Position numbers and translations under genes: made by a program
From: Chara braunii
Lineage: Eukaryota; Streptophyta; Charophyceae; Charales; Characeae
Length of the DNA: 45,689 nucleotides
Direction: 5' to 3'
Assembly (NCBI GenBank): GCA_003427395.1
Contig: BFEA01001134.1
Location: 57,748-103,436 of the forward strand
The notes under the pieces: generated by a model
What the model saw: only the letters and a program-made list of their open reading frames with translations
Database searches by the model: none
What the model was told of the DNA's origin: nothing
Part shown: one piece after another, positions 11,205-21,634 of the stretch
Position numbering within the stretch: the first letter of the stretch is position 1
Layout: the number at the start of each line of letters is the position of its first letter

Positions 11205-12005
11205 AGACAGAGAAAATAACCGCTCCTCCCAGCGGTGGGTTTGCTCGATAGGCGGGCTACCTAAGGTGCTCGCTTCCGTCAACAGTGGGTTCGTTCGAGT
11301 GTCAGATCAACACTGAGGACTTCTGCCATCACCAGTGGAACTACTCGCTTGGCAGATCAGAGAAACGATCCACTCCCGCTAGCAGCGGGACTGCTTGATT
11401 TATGGAACACTGAAAAAAGTTGTCTCTGCTAACAGCGAGTTCTCCTGATTCGTAGTCCACTAAAAGACACTGTTCCCGCTGGCAACGGGATTGCTTGGCT
11501 GGTAATTCACAGAATGACACTGTTCCCGCTAGCTACGGGGTTGCCTGATTGGGAAGATCACTGAAAAGAGTTGTCCCCGCTAACAACGGGTTCTCCTGAT
11601 TGGTAGCTCACTGGAAGACACTGTTTCCGCTAGCAGCGGGATTGCCTGATTGGTAATTCACCGAACTACACTGTTCCCGCTAGCTGCGGGGTTGCCTGAT
11701 TCGGAAGATCATTGAAAAGAGTTCTCCCCGCTAACAACGAGTTCTCCTGATTGGTAGCTCACTAGAAGACACTGTTCCCGCTAGCAGCTGGATTGCCTAA
11801 TTGGTAGCTCACTGAAGGACACCGCTCCTGTTAGCAGCGGAATTGCCTGATTGGTAATTCACGGAACGACACTGTTCCCGCTAGCTGCGGGGTTGTCTGA
11901 TTGGGAAGATCACTGAAAAGAGTTGTTTCCGCTAACAGCGGGTTCTCCTGATTGGTAGCTCACTGGAAGACACTGTTCCCGCTAGCATGGGGATTGCCTG
12001 ATTGA
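11205..12005. repeat. ~50 bp tandem array in right LTR
   Basis: This is the counterpart of 1755-2515, with the same unit structure (CCCGCT/AGCGGG stems, CCAATCAG on the minus strand) and the same three-type order. It is about 40 bp longer than the left copy, so copy number has changed by roughly one unit since insertion. At least seven units keep a perfect CCAATCAG. Confidence 0.85.
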
Positions 12006-12460
12006 TCACACCGTCCCACACAACACACCCGCTCACAACCTCCCTGTGCACCGGCCTCCGAGCGGCGTGTCTCAGATCGACCTCAATGAGTGTTGAGCAC
12101 GCCTGGCGTGCCAACGCACGTATACAGTTACCATCCCCCATTCGTTACGTTATCCTCAGATTAAATAATAATAAAAAAAATAAAAAATATAAGAGAAAAT
12201 CCGAGTAGCGGAATGCCCACCTCACACAGTCAAGCAGACTTTTTTTTTTTTTTTTTTTTTTTTCCTTCGTACTATATGCACCTGGGAGTTCTCTGCCTTC
12301 TACGATCCAGTAGAATCCTGTTGAACCTGACTGTATTTAGTGTCAGATACTTTTATTAGTAAATAGTAATAATTATTACGGTAAGACTATGACACTTCAC
12401 ACAGTTTCAGGGCGCAGGGGCACCGACTATCCTTGCAACCCCCTCACTCTCCTCCCCATC

Positions 12461-12477
12461 TCACTCTCTCTCTGTCG

Positions 12478-12512
<35 letters not shown>

Positions 12513-12523
12513 TCTCTCTCTCT
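12461..12523. repeat. (CT)n microsatellite in right LTR
   Basis: An interrupted CT tract at the same LTR position as 2974-3062, about 25 bases shorter. Confidence 0.9.
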
Positions 12524-13989
12524 GTGTCTCCTTCTCCCCCTCTTTGCTCAGCACAGGCGGGCTATATCTAACATCGTCTTTCCGGCCAATAGAACAGACC
12601 ACAATCAAAGCTGTATCAGGGGTAACTTTCAGCCAAGGTCCATGTAACATGGTAACCAGCTACGTGTTGTATTTGAGGGGAAGGCATAGTGATCTACTAC
12701 AATCTTTTCCCGAATAGAAAACACATCCTTCAAGATTGTACTTGGAGCAACTTCCATTCCAAGTACATCAACTGCGCGTTCCTGGGATTAACAACTTACT
12801 AGGCTCTCCCTCTCTCTCTTACTTGCACAGATTAAAGCTCCCACTCTCGCACTCTTTCTATCTCTCACTCTCACGGCACGCCATGACTGTAGCCTGCTCG
12901 CTCCCACGAGCAGGCACAAACCAACACCACCTCCGCTGCACACTCATAGTTCGCTGTTCTGATACACTCGTTCGTTGCGTGCTCTGCGGCCGCTTGCCCA
13001 GGCGCTACGTTCGTTGTTGCCCCCTGCCCGTGCGCTGCGTTCCCTCTGGTGCCTCAGTCCCCGAATCCTCCTGTCCTCTTCGTCAGCTGGTCTGGCTATA
13101 TGCAGGTTGCCGCCCTGGTCGTGGGCCCCAGCGGACCGAAGGTACCTGGAAATCCAGGTTCCCAGGCCAGGAATAGTCGTGGTACCAACGCAACCTATGT
13201 AGGTCCAGCGGTACCACCAGGATATGCAGCCGCACGTCCAGTGAGGGGCCACATACTTAGATCAGTCCCACAAGCCGAATTAACGAAAAGTGGGTTTTTT
13301 AAATGACCCGTACCAGTGGCCTGTAGAGTGGTGCACCGTGGCAATACAAAAAAAAATGGAGTTCACACAAGGGACCGTGACATTGTTGTTTAGACCCGCA
13401 ACAGCCCGTACCGCTACCATACCAGTGTCGGATCCTGAAACAATCATTCGAGCTGCGGTAACCCGTACTGTACCATTATCGAACCGGAAATAACCATCTC
13501 GGACTGCAGTGGCCTGAACCATGGCGACGCCAAACCTGTCCCGAACCCGTGAACCATGGCTGTCACAGACCGGCAACCGCGCCATGCCAATGCCAAACCA
13601 GATACCTGACCTGAAGTAACCGTTCTCAATAGCCTCAGCCTGAACCAAGTTAATGTTGAATACCGTAAAATGGAGCGATACCGTGCCGGTTCCGTTCCAG
13701 CGGACGTTCCAAACCAATAGAATACCGTACCACGCAACAGATCCACCATACAAGTACTGTCAAGCGTCCGCACTCAGAACAATAACTCCGCCTGACCCGT
13801 ACCAGAGTAGGACCTGTTGCTGCGTCATACCAACCATGTTGCGTGACCCCAAAATCGGTCTCACTCACTCAATAAACTCGGGCTATCGCGGGGGTAGCAA
13901 TCAGGTGGATCGGGAAAATCAAGCATGGGTTCATAATGATCGGAAACTCGCACAGATTAACGGCCTCGGGGTAAATAAATAATTATGGG

Positions 13990-14385
13990 CAAAATTTCCT
14001 CAAAAATAAATTCTGATAAAAATTAATCAAATTTCAATTAATCATTTTTATTTTTTATTTTTATTTTTTTATTTCTTTCGCGCATTATTAATTCTGCTAT
14101 TGGAATTAATGAAAACAGAGAACAATTTTATCAAGGATGAATTCCGATAAAACTTAATTAAATAACAAATATTCCGTTATTTTCCTCCCTTTTATTATTT
14201 TTAATTTTTTTCCTCACTTTTAATTCTGCTATCGAAAATAATGAAAATGAGGAGCAGTTTCATTATGAATGAATTCAAATGAGATTTAATTGAACCGCAA
14301 ATATTCAGTTATTCTCACCCTTTTTATTATTTTTAATTCTTTTTTTCAATTTTTATTTCGTTATTAGAGTTAATTAAATTCGAGG
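13990..14385. repeat. Three ~132 bp AT-rich tandem units in right LTR
   Basis: This is the counterpart of 4666-5060, with the same order and spacing and substitutions plus small indels. Since this is the 5' LTR of the minus-strand element, the array sits in the upstream (U3-side) part of the copy that would drive transcription. Confidence 0.75.
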
Positions 14386-14576
14386 CTTCCATTTCCTCAC
14401 CAACTGTACGACGTAAAAGAGTCGCGCCAAGGCCTACTACCATTCCTCCGTGCCCAGGCCGGCCGCTTCGGGAACAACCTCGGAACAGACGAAAATGACA
14501 GGTGCTAGGCATGGCAGGCGCGGCCGCTCCTCTTGTTGATCTCAAGAGTCAGGTTCAACAGTCGATGCGGGGAATT

Positions 14577-14601
14577 TTAGGGGTCTCTTTCCGACCCCTA
14601 A
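14577..14601. other. Perfect 9 bp hairpin near the LTR edge (right copy)
   Basis: Same arms and loop as at 5250-5274, unchanged. It lies about 110 bp from the LTR's minus-strand start. Confidence 0.8.
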
Positions 14602-14711
14602 TTTTTCCCAATGGCTCCGATGAAAGTTCTGGTCAATCGCTCTTTAGGCACTTAATCCAAGGCCCAGTCCGTCGAAATTCGGGTGGCCGACTGACCTTCG
14701 GCCGCCCGACA

Positions 14712-17430
14712 ACGGGCCAAGAGGGACGACGAGGGAAAACGGAGAGAATGTAAAGGTGGCAAATATGGAACGGTACCCAAAAGCTTAGCTGAAGGACAAT
14801 CCACCACGACTCCCCACAGTCCGGACATCGGGGACAAGCCATCCACACTTGCCAGACTTCGTGGCCGCGTCGTGAATGCCATCGGGCCGGACCTAGGCAG
14901 CAACCCCCCTTGAAGACAAGAAACAGGAAACAACACTTGACGAATCCCGACACGTTTTGTCGTGCGCATGCACCCTGACACCTTTTCGCGCACTCGTACA
15001 CTTTACACAACAAACCGCTTCCCCTGACTGACAACAATACCACCATCTCCCTTCCCCACACACTGCCACCTGCCACACGACCGCACTCCCATCAATAGCT
15101 GCCACACGACCGCACTCCCACCAATAGCTCCCCCTGCACGTCCCCTTTTTTGAATGAACCATGGCTTCCCCCCCATTTCCATCGCTCCCCGCCACGCATC
15201 CACAACCGTCCCGACCAGCCTCCCTGCTCCCTCGACACTTGACGAAGCCCAGGCCATGCAACCATGATCGTAACGGTAACCGCTCCATGGGAAATGCCTA
15301 TATTCACTGCCGCAAAAAGACCAAAAAATTAAACCGAAAAAAAAAACTTTGCGGCCTACTCGATAGAAAACAATAATAAAATAAAAGAAAAAGAAAACAA
15401 ACATCCCCTGTCCATTACCTCCTATTACCTCCTTTATTCGTTCACCCTTCCTCCCAAAGAGGAAGCACCGGACGTCGACCACGACAACACACCAACGACC
15501 TGCACATGTTACAATAGGTCGCCCGCTCCTAAAACTGACCCGCTACTGGTCTTAGACTTGCCACCCACCGCACCCTTCCCTTTTTCATTTTCGCTCTAGC
15601 GTATCGGCTCCCGCCTTTTCCGCAAAGGCAAGAGCCCTCCCGGCCATGTCACGCAGGAGTAAAACAAAACAAAACAAGAGACGACTTAGGAACGATGCAA
15701 CACATCCCGCGAGCCGCCGAGACGGTCGGGGTCGTGTCGTTCCGTTGCCGATCTAGCCGGCTGTCCATCCCACGGTCCCCTACGACAGGATAGGTTCCCG
15801 CGGGGCATAAACTTTCCTTCCCTAAGGGGCTGTCACCACCCTTAAGGGCGTATCCCTACCGAGCTACTGACCCACGTGCGAAATCTTTTAGATGCAATTG
15901 CAGAGGTAGGTCAACCGATGGCGTTTGCTCGTTCGCTGTCGTATAAATACGCTTGGTCAACGCCGAGTATACTCGAACGTCGTCCGTTCCTAGGGCGCTG
16001 ATCTCCTAGGTAAGGAGCAAACGTCGGTCAACTAGGACGGTATCCACCAAGTGTGAAACCCAAAATTAATCCTAGTCTCTTTAACACACAATAAAAAAAA
16101 AGTTGTAACGACCATACATGGTTACATCAAAAGGAATCGACCGTAGTCGATAGGAACATATCGAATCTGAAATGAGAACTGAGAGAATCCAAATCTTCAT
16201 TTGATACATCCAATGTCGCAAGATAACAAAAAACAATCCGACCGCCTCAGGTCGAACTCCATAAAACAATCATACAACCGCTAACGAGGGGTTGGTTTTT
16301 CGACAATAACATAGATGCCGCCGACAAGGTAATCGGTTGCCTTAGTTTTGACTTGATGAGACGCGTTGCCAAAGTCATTCATTCCACCTACCGCCGACTC
16401 AAAATTCGACACGCTCACACCTGTCTCCATACTTTCTCAATCTTATTGGATGACAGACTACTTGATCAGGGTCATTGCTTGAAGTGTTGCATGCTTCTCC
16501 CTCTAGGAAGTGGTCTGGGGTACTTCTCCTCCTCGTCCGAGCACAAGACTCGGATCTAAGAAGTTGGACCATCTCCACCGAATTGACAAAGTACCCTCCC
16601 GTAGAACGGTCCACTCTGGGTCGATAACAGGGTCGACTCTTGAAGCAACGAACCCCCGCCCCAGATGTTTCCTAGATATAGAAGATGTGTCCACGACAAG
16701 TAACTTTCAGTTATTCTCATATCCTAAGTCCTGGGTAACTGGGACGAAAAGAAATCAGGAAAGGTAAAGAACGATAATTATTTGGACACGTATAGGTAGA
16801 CAAGGTCGTTCGGGATAGAAAGGGCCGTTCCTTGGGGGTAGATTAAGTCCATTTGACCTCATTTACTTTATTTCAATCGTATTCATTCTACGACACACGC
16901 TGAATAATATTTTTCAAACCAACGAGTTTTTGTTTTTTTTTAACAATCAGACATGTAAAAAGTAGAAAGAAGACAATTCATTCCTTCATCTCAATTAGGC
17001 ATAATCAATCTTCTTTGTAAGCATCCCTCTACCTACCTGCACACCACGTCAAACAACAAGATCAAAGAAAACCAATACAACCCCATACCCAAGTCAGACC
17101 TCACCTGTCACATGCATGACTCACACACTCTTTCCTCTACCTTTTCTTTTGAACGTTCAAAACAAACAGGGTCAAGCAAACTTGAAGTGTGGGTTCACAC
17201 AGGTGTGAAGGGAAATCTGAGTCAATCAACTGATTGACCTTGAGTGAAGTTGTAGAATACGGTTCAGTCAAGAAAACCGTATAGAACCATGCCCCAGATG
17301 AAAAGGTCGTCACTACAAAACGTCAGCAAGCGATCCACACCACCCCTTACAATGATCGCCTGCCACGATACCACCTGAATGCACAATCACCCCCATATAG
17401 TCTAACGGCGTCCCAACGTCACCGTCACAT
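14712..17430. other. Non-coding right flank of the LTR element
   Basis: No recognisable gene. A 29 bp unit is tandemly duplicated at 15071-15099 and 15100-15128 with one difference. A TATAAATA word occurs at 15942-15949, with no supporting gene downstream. Minus-strand open frames of 60-160 codons at 14633-15482 overlap in three frames, are rich in Trp, Gly and Cys and match no family I know. Around 16300-16740 a minus-strand open stretch includes VDPVIDPEWTVLREG. It may be decayed coding DNA, but I cannot name it. Confidence 0.5.
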
Positions 17431-17439
17431 GCCACCAGC

Positions 17440-17930
17440 GTCACCACGCCACCATCACCAATGTCAATGTGTTGCCGCCACGTTATGCGGACAGCACAAC
17501 GTCCGCACCACCTCAAAACACACCACCAATTCGGTGGCACCCTCCCCCCTGCGTCAATACCTTGCTGCCGCGTCGAGCAGACAACATAACACCAACACCA
17601 CCAAAGAAAGAACCACCGCCGTCGTAAGAACGGACTGCATTTCCGCGCCGTCACCCAAGATTTCTGCTACCTGCCGCGTCAAATGGACAACACCTTCGCA
17701 CTGTCGTAAAAATCAATGCCAATCGTTGTGTAAACGGATGGCGCTTCCGCACCGTCACAAAAAAACAATGCCGCTCGTCTTCAAATGGCTAGCAACTCCC
17801 CTGCGCCGCTATCAAAAATGTCTGCTGTCGCCGAAAAAGTCGCGGAGCATCACCCCAGCACCATATGAAAAATGGTTGCCGATGCCGCGTTTGAACGGAC
17901 AACACCTCCCCTGCGTTGCTGTCTACGGCC
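17440..17930. repeat. Degenerate minisatellite, period roughly 50-60 bp
   Basis: Variants of 'tgccgcgtcaaatggacaac' followed by 'acc(t)..ctgcgccg' recur, for example near 17671, 17880 and more diverged at 17470 and 17567. They alternate with 'caccgtcacaaaaaa'-like blocks. Divergence is high, so unit count and exact period are uncertain. Thr/His-rich open frames over it reflect the repeat. Confidence 0.5.
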
Positions 17931-18782
17931 GCGGCTATGGCAGCAGCAACACCTCCCTTACACTTCACCAAGTAAAGTGGTGGCTATGACAACTCTCACT
18001 TCCACGCTCTCTGCAGACCTCCAGCGCTCCTCCCCTTCGCTGAGATGGTGGCTATGGCTGTACTTCATAGTTGCGGCCACCTCCAACAGTCTCTCCCCTT
18101 CCTCTTGCAGATCTCCACCCAGCTCCCTCTCTCTCTCTCCAGCCACAACCCTTTCTCCAGCAGCCAGCAATCACACAAGTGAGTTGCTAGCTGCATCAGC
18201 CACAAATGAATGCTGGCTGGCTGGCTGCTGGCTGCTTTTATAGCCAGCTCAGGGTTGAGGGCAGCTGCCTTGCCCCCAACCAAAAATTCGGAGTTGGGCT
18301 CAGCCCTTGAGCAAAAACAAGATCAAGGGCTGAAATCCTTGATGTTCCCAGCCCCAACGATGCACCTGGCTATCACCCCTGGCCAGACGCAACTCAAAAT
18401 GGTTGTACAAAGCCATTCTCAACAACTGTTGAACCCAACAGTCTGCTGTCACTTCAAGGTCCAGATGCTTCTCTGCCCTGCATCTGGACCGAGGTTGTGA
18501 ACAAATTCACGACCTTTTCTCTTTCTTTCTTCTCCCTTTTTTTTTTTTTGTTACTTTTTTTTTTTTTTTCCCGTTTTGGTTGCACTCAACCGCAGCTCGT
18601 CACTTTGGGACCCCTGCCCACTCTTTCCCCCTGCTGCTCACACTGCAAGGTGAGCAAAAAAGGAGGGACAACTTGTGGTCGGGGGGGGGGGACATGAAAA
18701 GTACCCCGAGTTTAACGATTTTTCAATAAAAATCCACTAAATAAAAACATCTGAAAAAAATCACGTATGTAGGATAGGTACC
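17931..18782. other. Low-complexity CT/T-rich stretch, no gene
   Basis: It contains CT-rich segments, a ggctggctg run at about 18212, poly-T runs near 18538-18570 and a G-run at 18681-18690. Short open frames overlap in several frames and resemble nothing known. Confidence 0.5.
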
Positions 18783-19239
18783 CACCTACCCGCAGAAAAA
18801 AGTTTAGGGCCATCAAAAATCATGTTGGCCATAAAAACAATTATAGGCGCAAATTCAAAAATATGAGCTTTTTAAACTTTTGATCCTGATTTTTTCCCTC
18901 TTTCTTCTTGCATTTCTCTGCCAACGAGGCAGGGTCTTGCCCCTGGGCCATTGACACCTCATGAACTGTTAAAACACAAACTCAAGTTCGAATCCAGATG
19001 CAGCTAGGTGCACCTACCCGCAGAAAAAAAATTCAGGGCCAACAAAAATCATGTTGACCATCAAAAAAATTATAGGCGCAAATTCAAAAATATGAGCTTT
19101 TTAAACTTTTGATCCTGATTTTCCCCCTCTTTCTTCTTGCATTTCTTTGCCAACGAGGGAGGGCCTTGCCCGTGGGCCATTGGCACCCCATGAACTGTTA
19201 AAACACAAACTCAAGTTCGAATCCAGATGCAGTTAGGTG
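18783..19239. repeat. 228 bp tandem duplication
   Basis: Units 18783-19010 and 19011-19239 are nearly identical and adjacent, each starting cacctacccgcagaaaaaa and ending near ccagatgcag(c/t)taggtg. A weak partial third copy (aggcagggca, then gaaccattataatacaca) may follow at about 19290-19355. Each unit contains gttcgaatcc, a tRNA B-box-like word, but no cloverleaf can be drawn around it. Confidence 0.85.
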
Positions 19240-19528
19240 CACAGGGGGGATTTTTACCTCCTAGTTGTTGCCTGTCACCTCTGCCTCCAGGCCTTACCGA
19301 CAAGGCAGGGCACTTCTTTGTGCAGTTGAGAAGCCACGAACCATTATAATACACATGCAATCAGGGGGCAACCTCACGAAAACGAACCCCACCCCTCTTC
19401 TCACCAAATATGCAAAATGAGGGTGATTTTTTTGCTAGAAGCGGGGTAGATACTCCGTCGTTTCCTTTCTTCTGTGCAACCCGTTCACCTAAACGAACGG
19501 GCGCAAAGACCTTCGGCAGTTCGAGAGA

Positions 19529-19544
19529 GGGGGGGGGGGGGGGG
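19529..19544. repeat. Poly-G run
   Basis: About 16 consecutive G after a gagaga stretch, seen directly. A run of this length is prone to sequencing error and length polymorphism. Confidence 0.85.
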
Positions 19545-19570
19545 AATTTAAGCAATAAAAAATAAAGATA

Positions 19571-19628
19571 TATGACCCGTTTCTCGATTAATACGTGTCA
19601 TCCTTGCGCAAGGGCCATGCTAATCTTC
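19571..19628 (-). ncRNA. U6 spliceosomal RNA pseudogene, 3' portion
   Basis: The minus strand reads GAAGATTAGCATGGCCC, then TTGCGCAAGGATGACACG, then AATCGAGAAA. This is the conserved core of U6: the AGC triad, the internal stem-loop and the start of the 3' tail, with single changes such as CCCTTGCGC for CCCCTGCGC. The block stops abruptly just upstream of GAAGATTAGC, where the ACAGAGA box that contacts the 5' splice site is replaced by GCGCGCG. The 5' stem-loop is not recognisable further upstream, although an atccgat word recurs at a plausible distance. The 3' end has tatatcttt rather than a clean T run. This fits a truncated or rearranged copy, not a functional gene. The match itself is strong; how the copy arose is unknown. 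Confidence 0.85.
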
Positions 19629-20115
19629 GCGCGCTTGTTTTTCAGCCGCGTGATCGGATCGATCGCACGGACGAAAACGGCCGCGCCAAAAGGTTGGGCT
19701 GCTCCAAACTGGGCTAACTCCTTTTTCACGCTGAAATAAGAGTAGTTTTTCCTTATGAAGAGGCTAGCCCAGTGCGGTATCGCTTATGGCCTCACGCAGG
19801 CTACGCCTACATACTCCAACAGCCGCAGCCGATGACCAGCCACGCTGTTGCCAACAAGGCGACCACCTGGCGGCTCGGCACGGATGTCACGGCCACGTAC
19901 ACGGTGCGACCACCTATTCGGCCTTCTAAGGCTCTGAATCACGCGACCACGGCCGCGTGTTATTATTATTATTATTATTTTTCAGGTAAAATAAGTTTAG
20001 TCTTAACATTCCCACGACCGTATGCCCCTGCGGCCTTGTTAGGACCCGTGGACGACAGGTCGTACTGCCGAATACCGCTATTTCGGTCGAACGTCAACGA
20101 CGTCAAGTTCTAAAA
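19629..20115. other. No gene seen; short TTA microsatellite
   Basis: A (tta)n tract lies at about 19960-19979. The rest is unique-looking DNA with CG-rich words. An open frame at 19772-20113 includes the microsatellite as a Tyr run and is not supported. Confidence 0.5.
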
Positions 20116-20235
20116 ATTCAAGTCTCTCGGTCATAGGGTTGGTCTAAATAAACTTTGGCAGCATCAGTCTCATCAATTCCTTCAATTGAACGAAAGCGTC
20201 GGACAGTGTCCGACATTGAAAATCCTCGCCCCGAC
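20116..20235 (+). repeat. Diverged direct repeat, copy A
   Basis: This resembles 26094-26212 in the same order: ctctcggtcatag, ggttggt, actttggcag, catcaattcc, tcggacagtgtccgacatt, gaaaat. Identity is roughly 60-65% by eye. The two copies are in direct orientation 5.98 kb apart and bracket the foldback element, the Harbinger pseudogene and the gap. Confidence 0.55.
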
Positions 20236-21368
20236 ACCGCACCCCGTAATTCCCCCTTTTCGACCTCGTTTTGACTCGTTTCGACTCGACGACATTGCCG
20301 AAAATGGAACCCCCCACAAAACGACAAAAAAACAACCGGACTAAGCGCAACCTTTTGGCTGCGAATTTACATAACTTAACTGCCAATGAGAGTGTCCAAA
20401 AACAAAAACAGGCAAAAAAAAAAATCCAAAAAAACACAAAATTTGACCCTGAAACCCTAATTTCAGGATCATTCATGGTTACCCAGGGTCGAAAAGTGGG
20501 GGTCCCCGTTAACAAATAGTGGCCAATGATAAACCACTTGCTCTTTGCGTCCAGATAGCCAAGTGTGTGGGTGGTTGCAACTGCTAAAAGTGCCCATGAG
20601 TTTATCCGGGACACATGGAAGTAGTGGTGATGAAATTTATGGCAACATCGAAGCTAAAAGAGTTTGTGGGAAGGAGGACTGAGAGAAGTGGGAGGAAGGA
20701 CAACAAGGATGATGAACAAAAACCGGCAGATCATAGGCGGCAGAGAGAAGCTCATGAATGAGTCATTAAGATAAGTCAGACGACGATATGCCACACCGGT
20801 GCGGATACCAGGAGATAGGAGACTGCCATACCAGTACGAATACCAGGAGACAGGAGACTGTCATGACGAGGGATTGGGGATTAAATTCAGGATGAATGAG
20901 ACAGGGGGTGAAAAACGGAATCTGGTGGTGAATATCGTGATTAAGAAAGCCCCATAACGGGGTGAAGATGTGGAACTGGAAGAGCAAAAAAAACAAGAAG
21001 CCGACCTAAGTACTGACAACCAGTGATCCGCTTGACTCTGATGAGGCAAATCATCAATGGAGAAAGGAAAGATCGGAGGGCATAATTCGAGAAGAACGCA
21101 GGACCAACTTTGAAAAGAAAGATGAAAGACGGGAAAAAGAAAAAACGATGGTATGCCAAATGGGGTCCGCTTTGTTAGGAAGGAGCGCATGATGTATCTC
21201 CAATACGAGTAAACGGAGGGGAGAAACCCACACGTGTAAACATGGGGGAGCGAGCGAGTGAGAGAGAGAGGGGGGGGGGGATTTTCACCTTCTGTTGTGC
21301 ACCACCATAGAGATTAAAAACACGAGAAAAGTGGAAAAGGTTACCAAACAGATCTTCGCAATAAGCAT
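20236..21368. other. No gene recognised
   Basis: A- and GA-rich DNA with overlapping short open frames on the minus strand (20766-21190) that are Phe/Ser/Leu-rich and match no family I know. A duplicated phrase (ccggtgcggataccaggagatagg / ccagtacgaataccaggagacagg) lies at about 20796-20855. A GA tract followed by a G run lies at 21258-21280. Confidence 0.5.
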
Positions 21369-21634
21369 CTGATAGCAAATCTCATGATACTTTACGACAA
21401 ACCTCAGTTTTCATGATTTGCGTCCAACGTATAAATGATAGTCACATTTACACAAATCATCTGTGTAAATGTGACTATCATTTATATGTTGGACGCAAGT
21501 CATGAAAACTGAGGTTTGTCGCAAAGTGTCAAAAAATCTGCTATCATCTATGTAAATGTGACTATCATTTATACGTTAGACGCATATTATGAAAAATGAG
21601 GTTTGTCGTAAAATGTCATGAAATCTGCTATCAG
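21369..21634. mobile_element. Foldback (MITE-like) element with an extra arm
   Basis: Arm 1 (21369-21454) and arm 2 (21462-21547) are near-perfect inverted complements of about 86 bases with a 7-base loop (aatcatc). A third copy of the arm, in the orientation of arm 2, follows directly at about 21546-21634. The outer ends are CTGATAGCA and TGCTATCAG, complementary to each other. No transposase is encoded. A transcript would fold into a long hairpin, a possible small RNA source. The superfamily is unclear because no convincing target duplication is seen. Confidence 0.8.

Larger units (their letters stand above)
599..14711 (-). mobile_element. Giant-LTR, gag-only (non-autonomous) LTR retrotransposon
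   Basis: Two long direct repeats (599-5384 and 10019-14711) flank a 4.6 kb internal region. Both repeats begin with TG and end with CA. A tRNA-Asp-type primer binding site lies one base inside the right repeat, so the element reads on the minus strand and the right copy is the 5' LTR. The gag remnant is on the same strand, which agrees. No protease, reverse transcriptase, RNase H or integrase motif was found in 5385-10018, so the element would have depended on another element's enzymes. This resembles the described classes of large non-autonomous elements (LARD, TR-GAG). The LTRs differ by many substitutions (about 10 in the first 108 bases) and several indels, so the insertion is old. I see no target site duplication: the 5 bp outside each end (tgtcg and acggg) differ. 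The total length is 14.1 kb. Confidence 0.85.
10019..14711 (-). repeat. Right LTR (5' LTR of the minus-strand element), 4.69 kb
   Basis: This is the direct copy of 599-5384. On the minus strand it should contain the element's promoter, and its CA end (plus-strand 10019) abuts the primer binding site. It keeps the same modules in the same order: ~50 bp array (about 11205-12005), poly-T (12240-12263), CT tract (12461-12523), degenerate zone (13290-13900), AT-rich triple repeat (about 13990-14385) and hairpin (14577-14601). It lacks the 122 bp segment seen at 4315-4436. The ~50 bp array is roughly one unit longer here than in the left LTR. Confidence 0.9.

Noticed and set aside
599-14711. Segmental duplication rather than LTRs
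   Set aside because: TG/CA ends, an adjacent PBS and a same-strand gag together fit an LTR element much better.
14633-15482. Overlapping minus-strand open frames of 110-160 codons
   Set aside because: Three frames overlap, composition is biased, no family motif, and part covers a tandem duplication.
15942-15949. TATAAATA as a promoter
   Set aside because: No recognisable transcript or gene lies downstream; the word can occur by chance.
18984-18993. gttcgaatcc as part of a tRNA gene (also in the second unit)
   Set aside because: The T stem does not pair and no acceptor, D or anticodon arms can be drawn.
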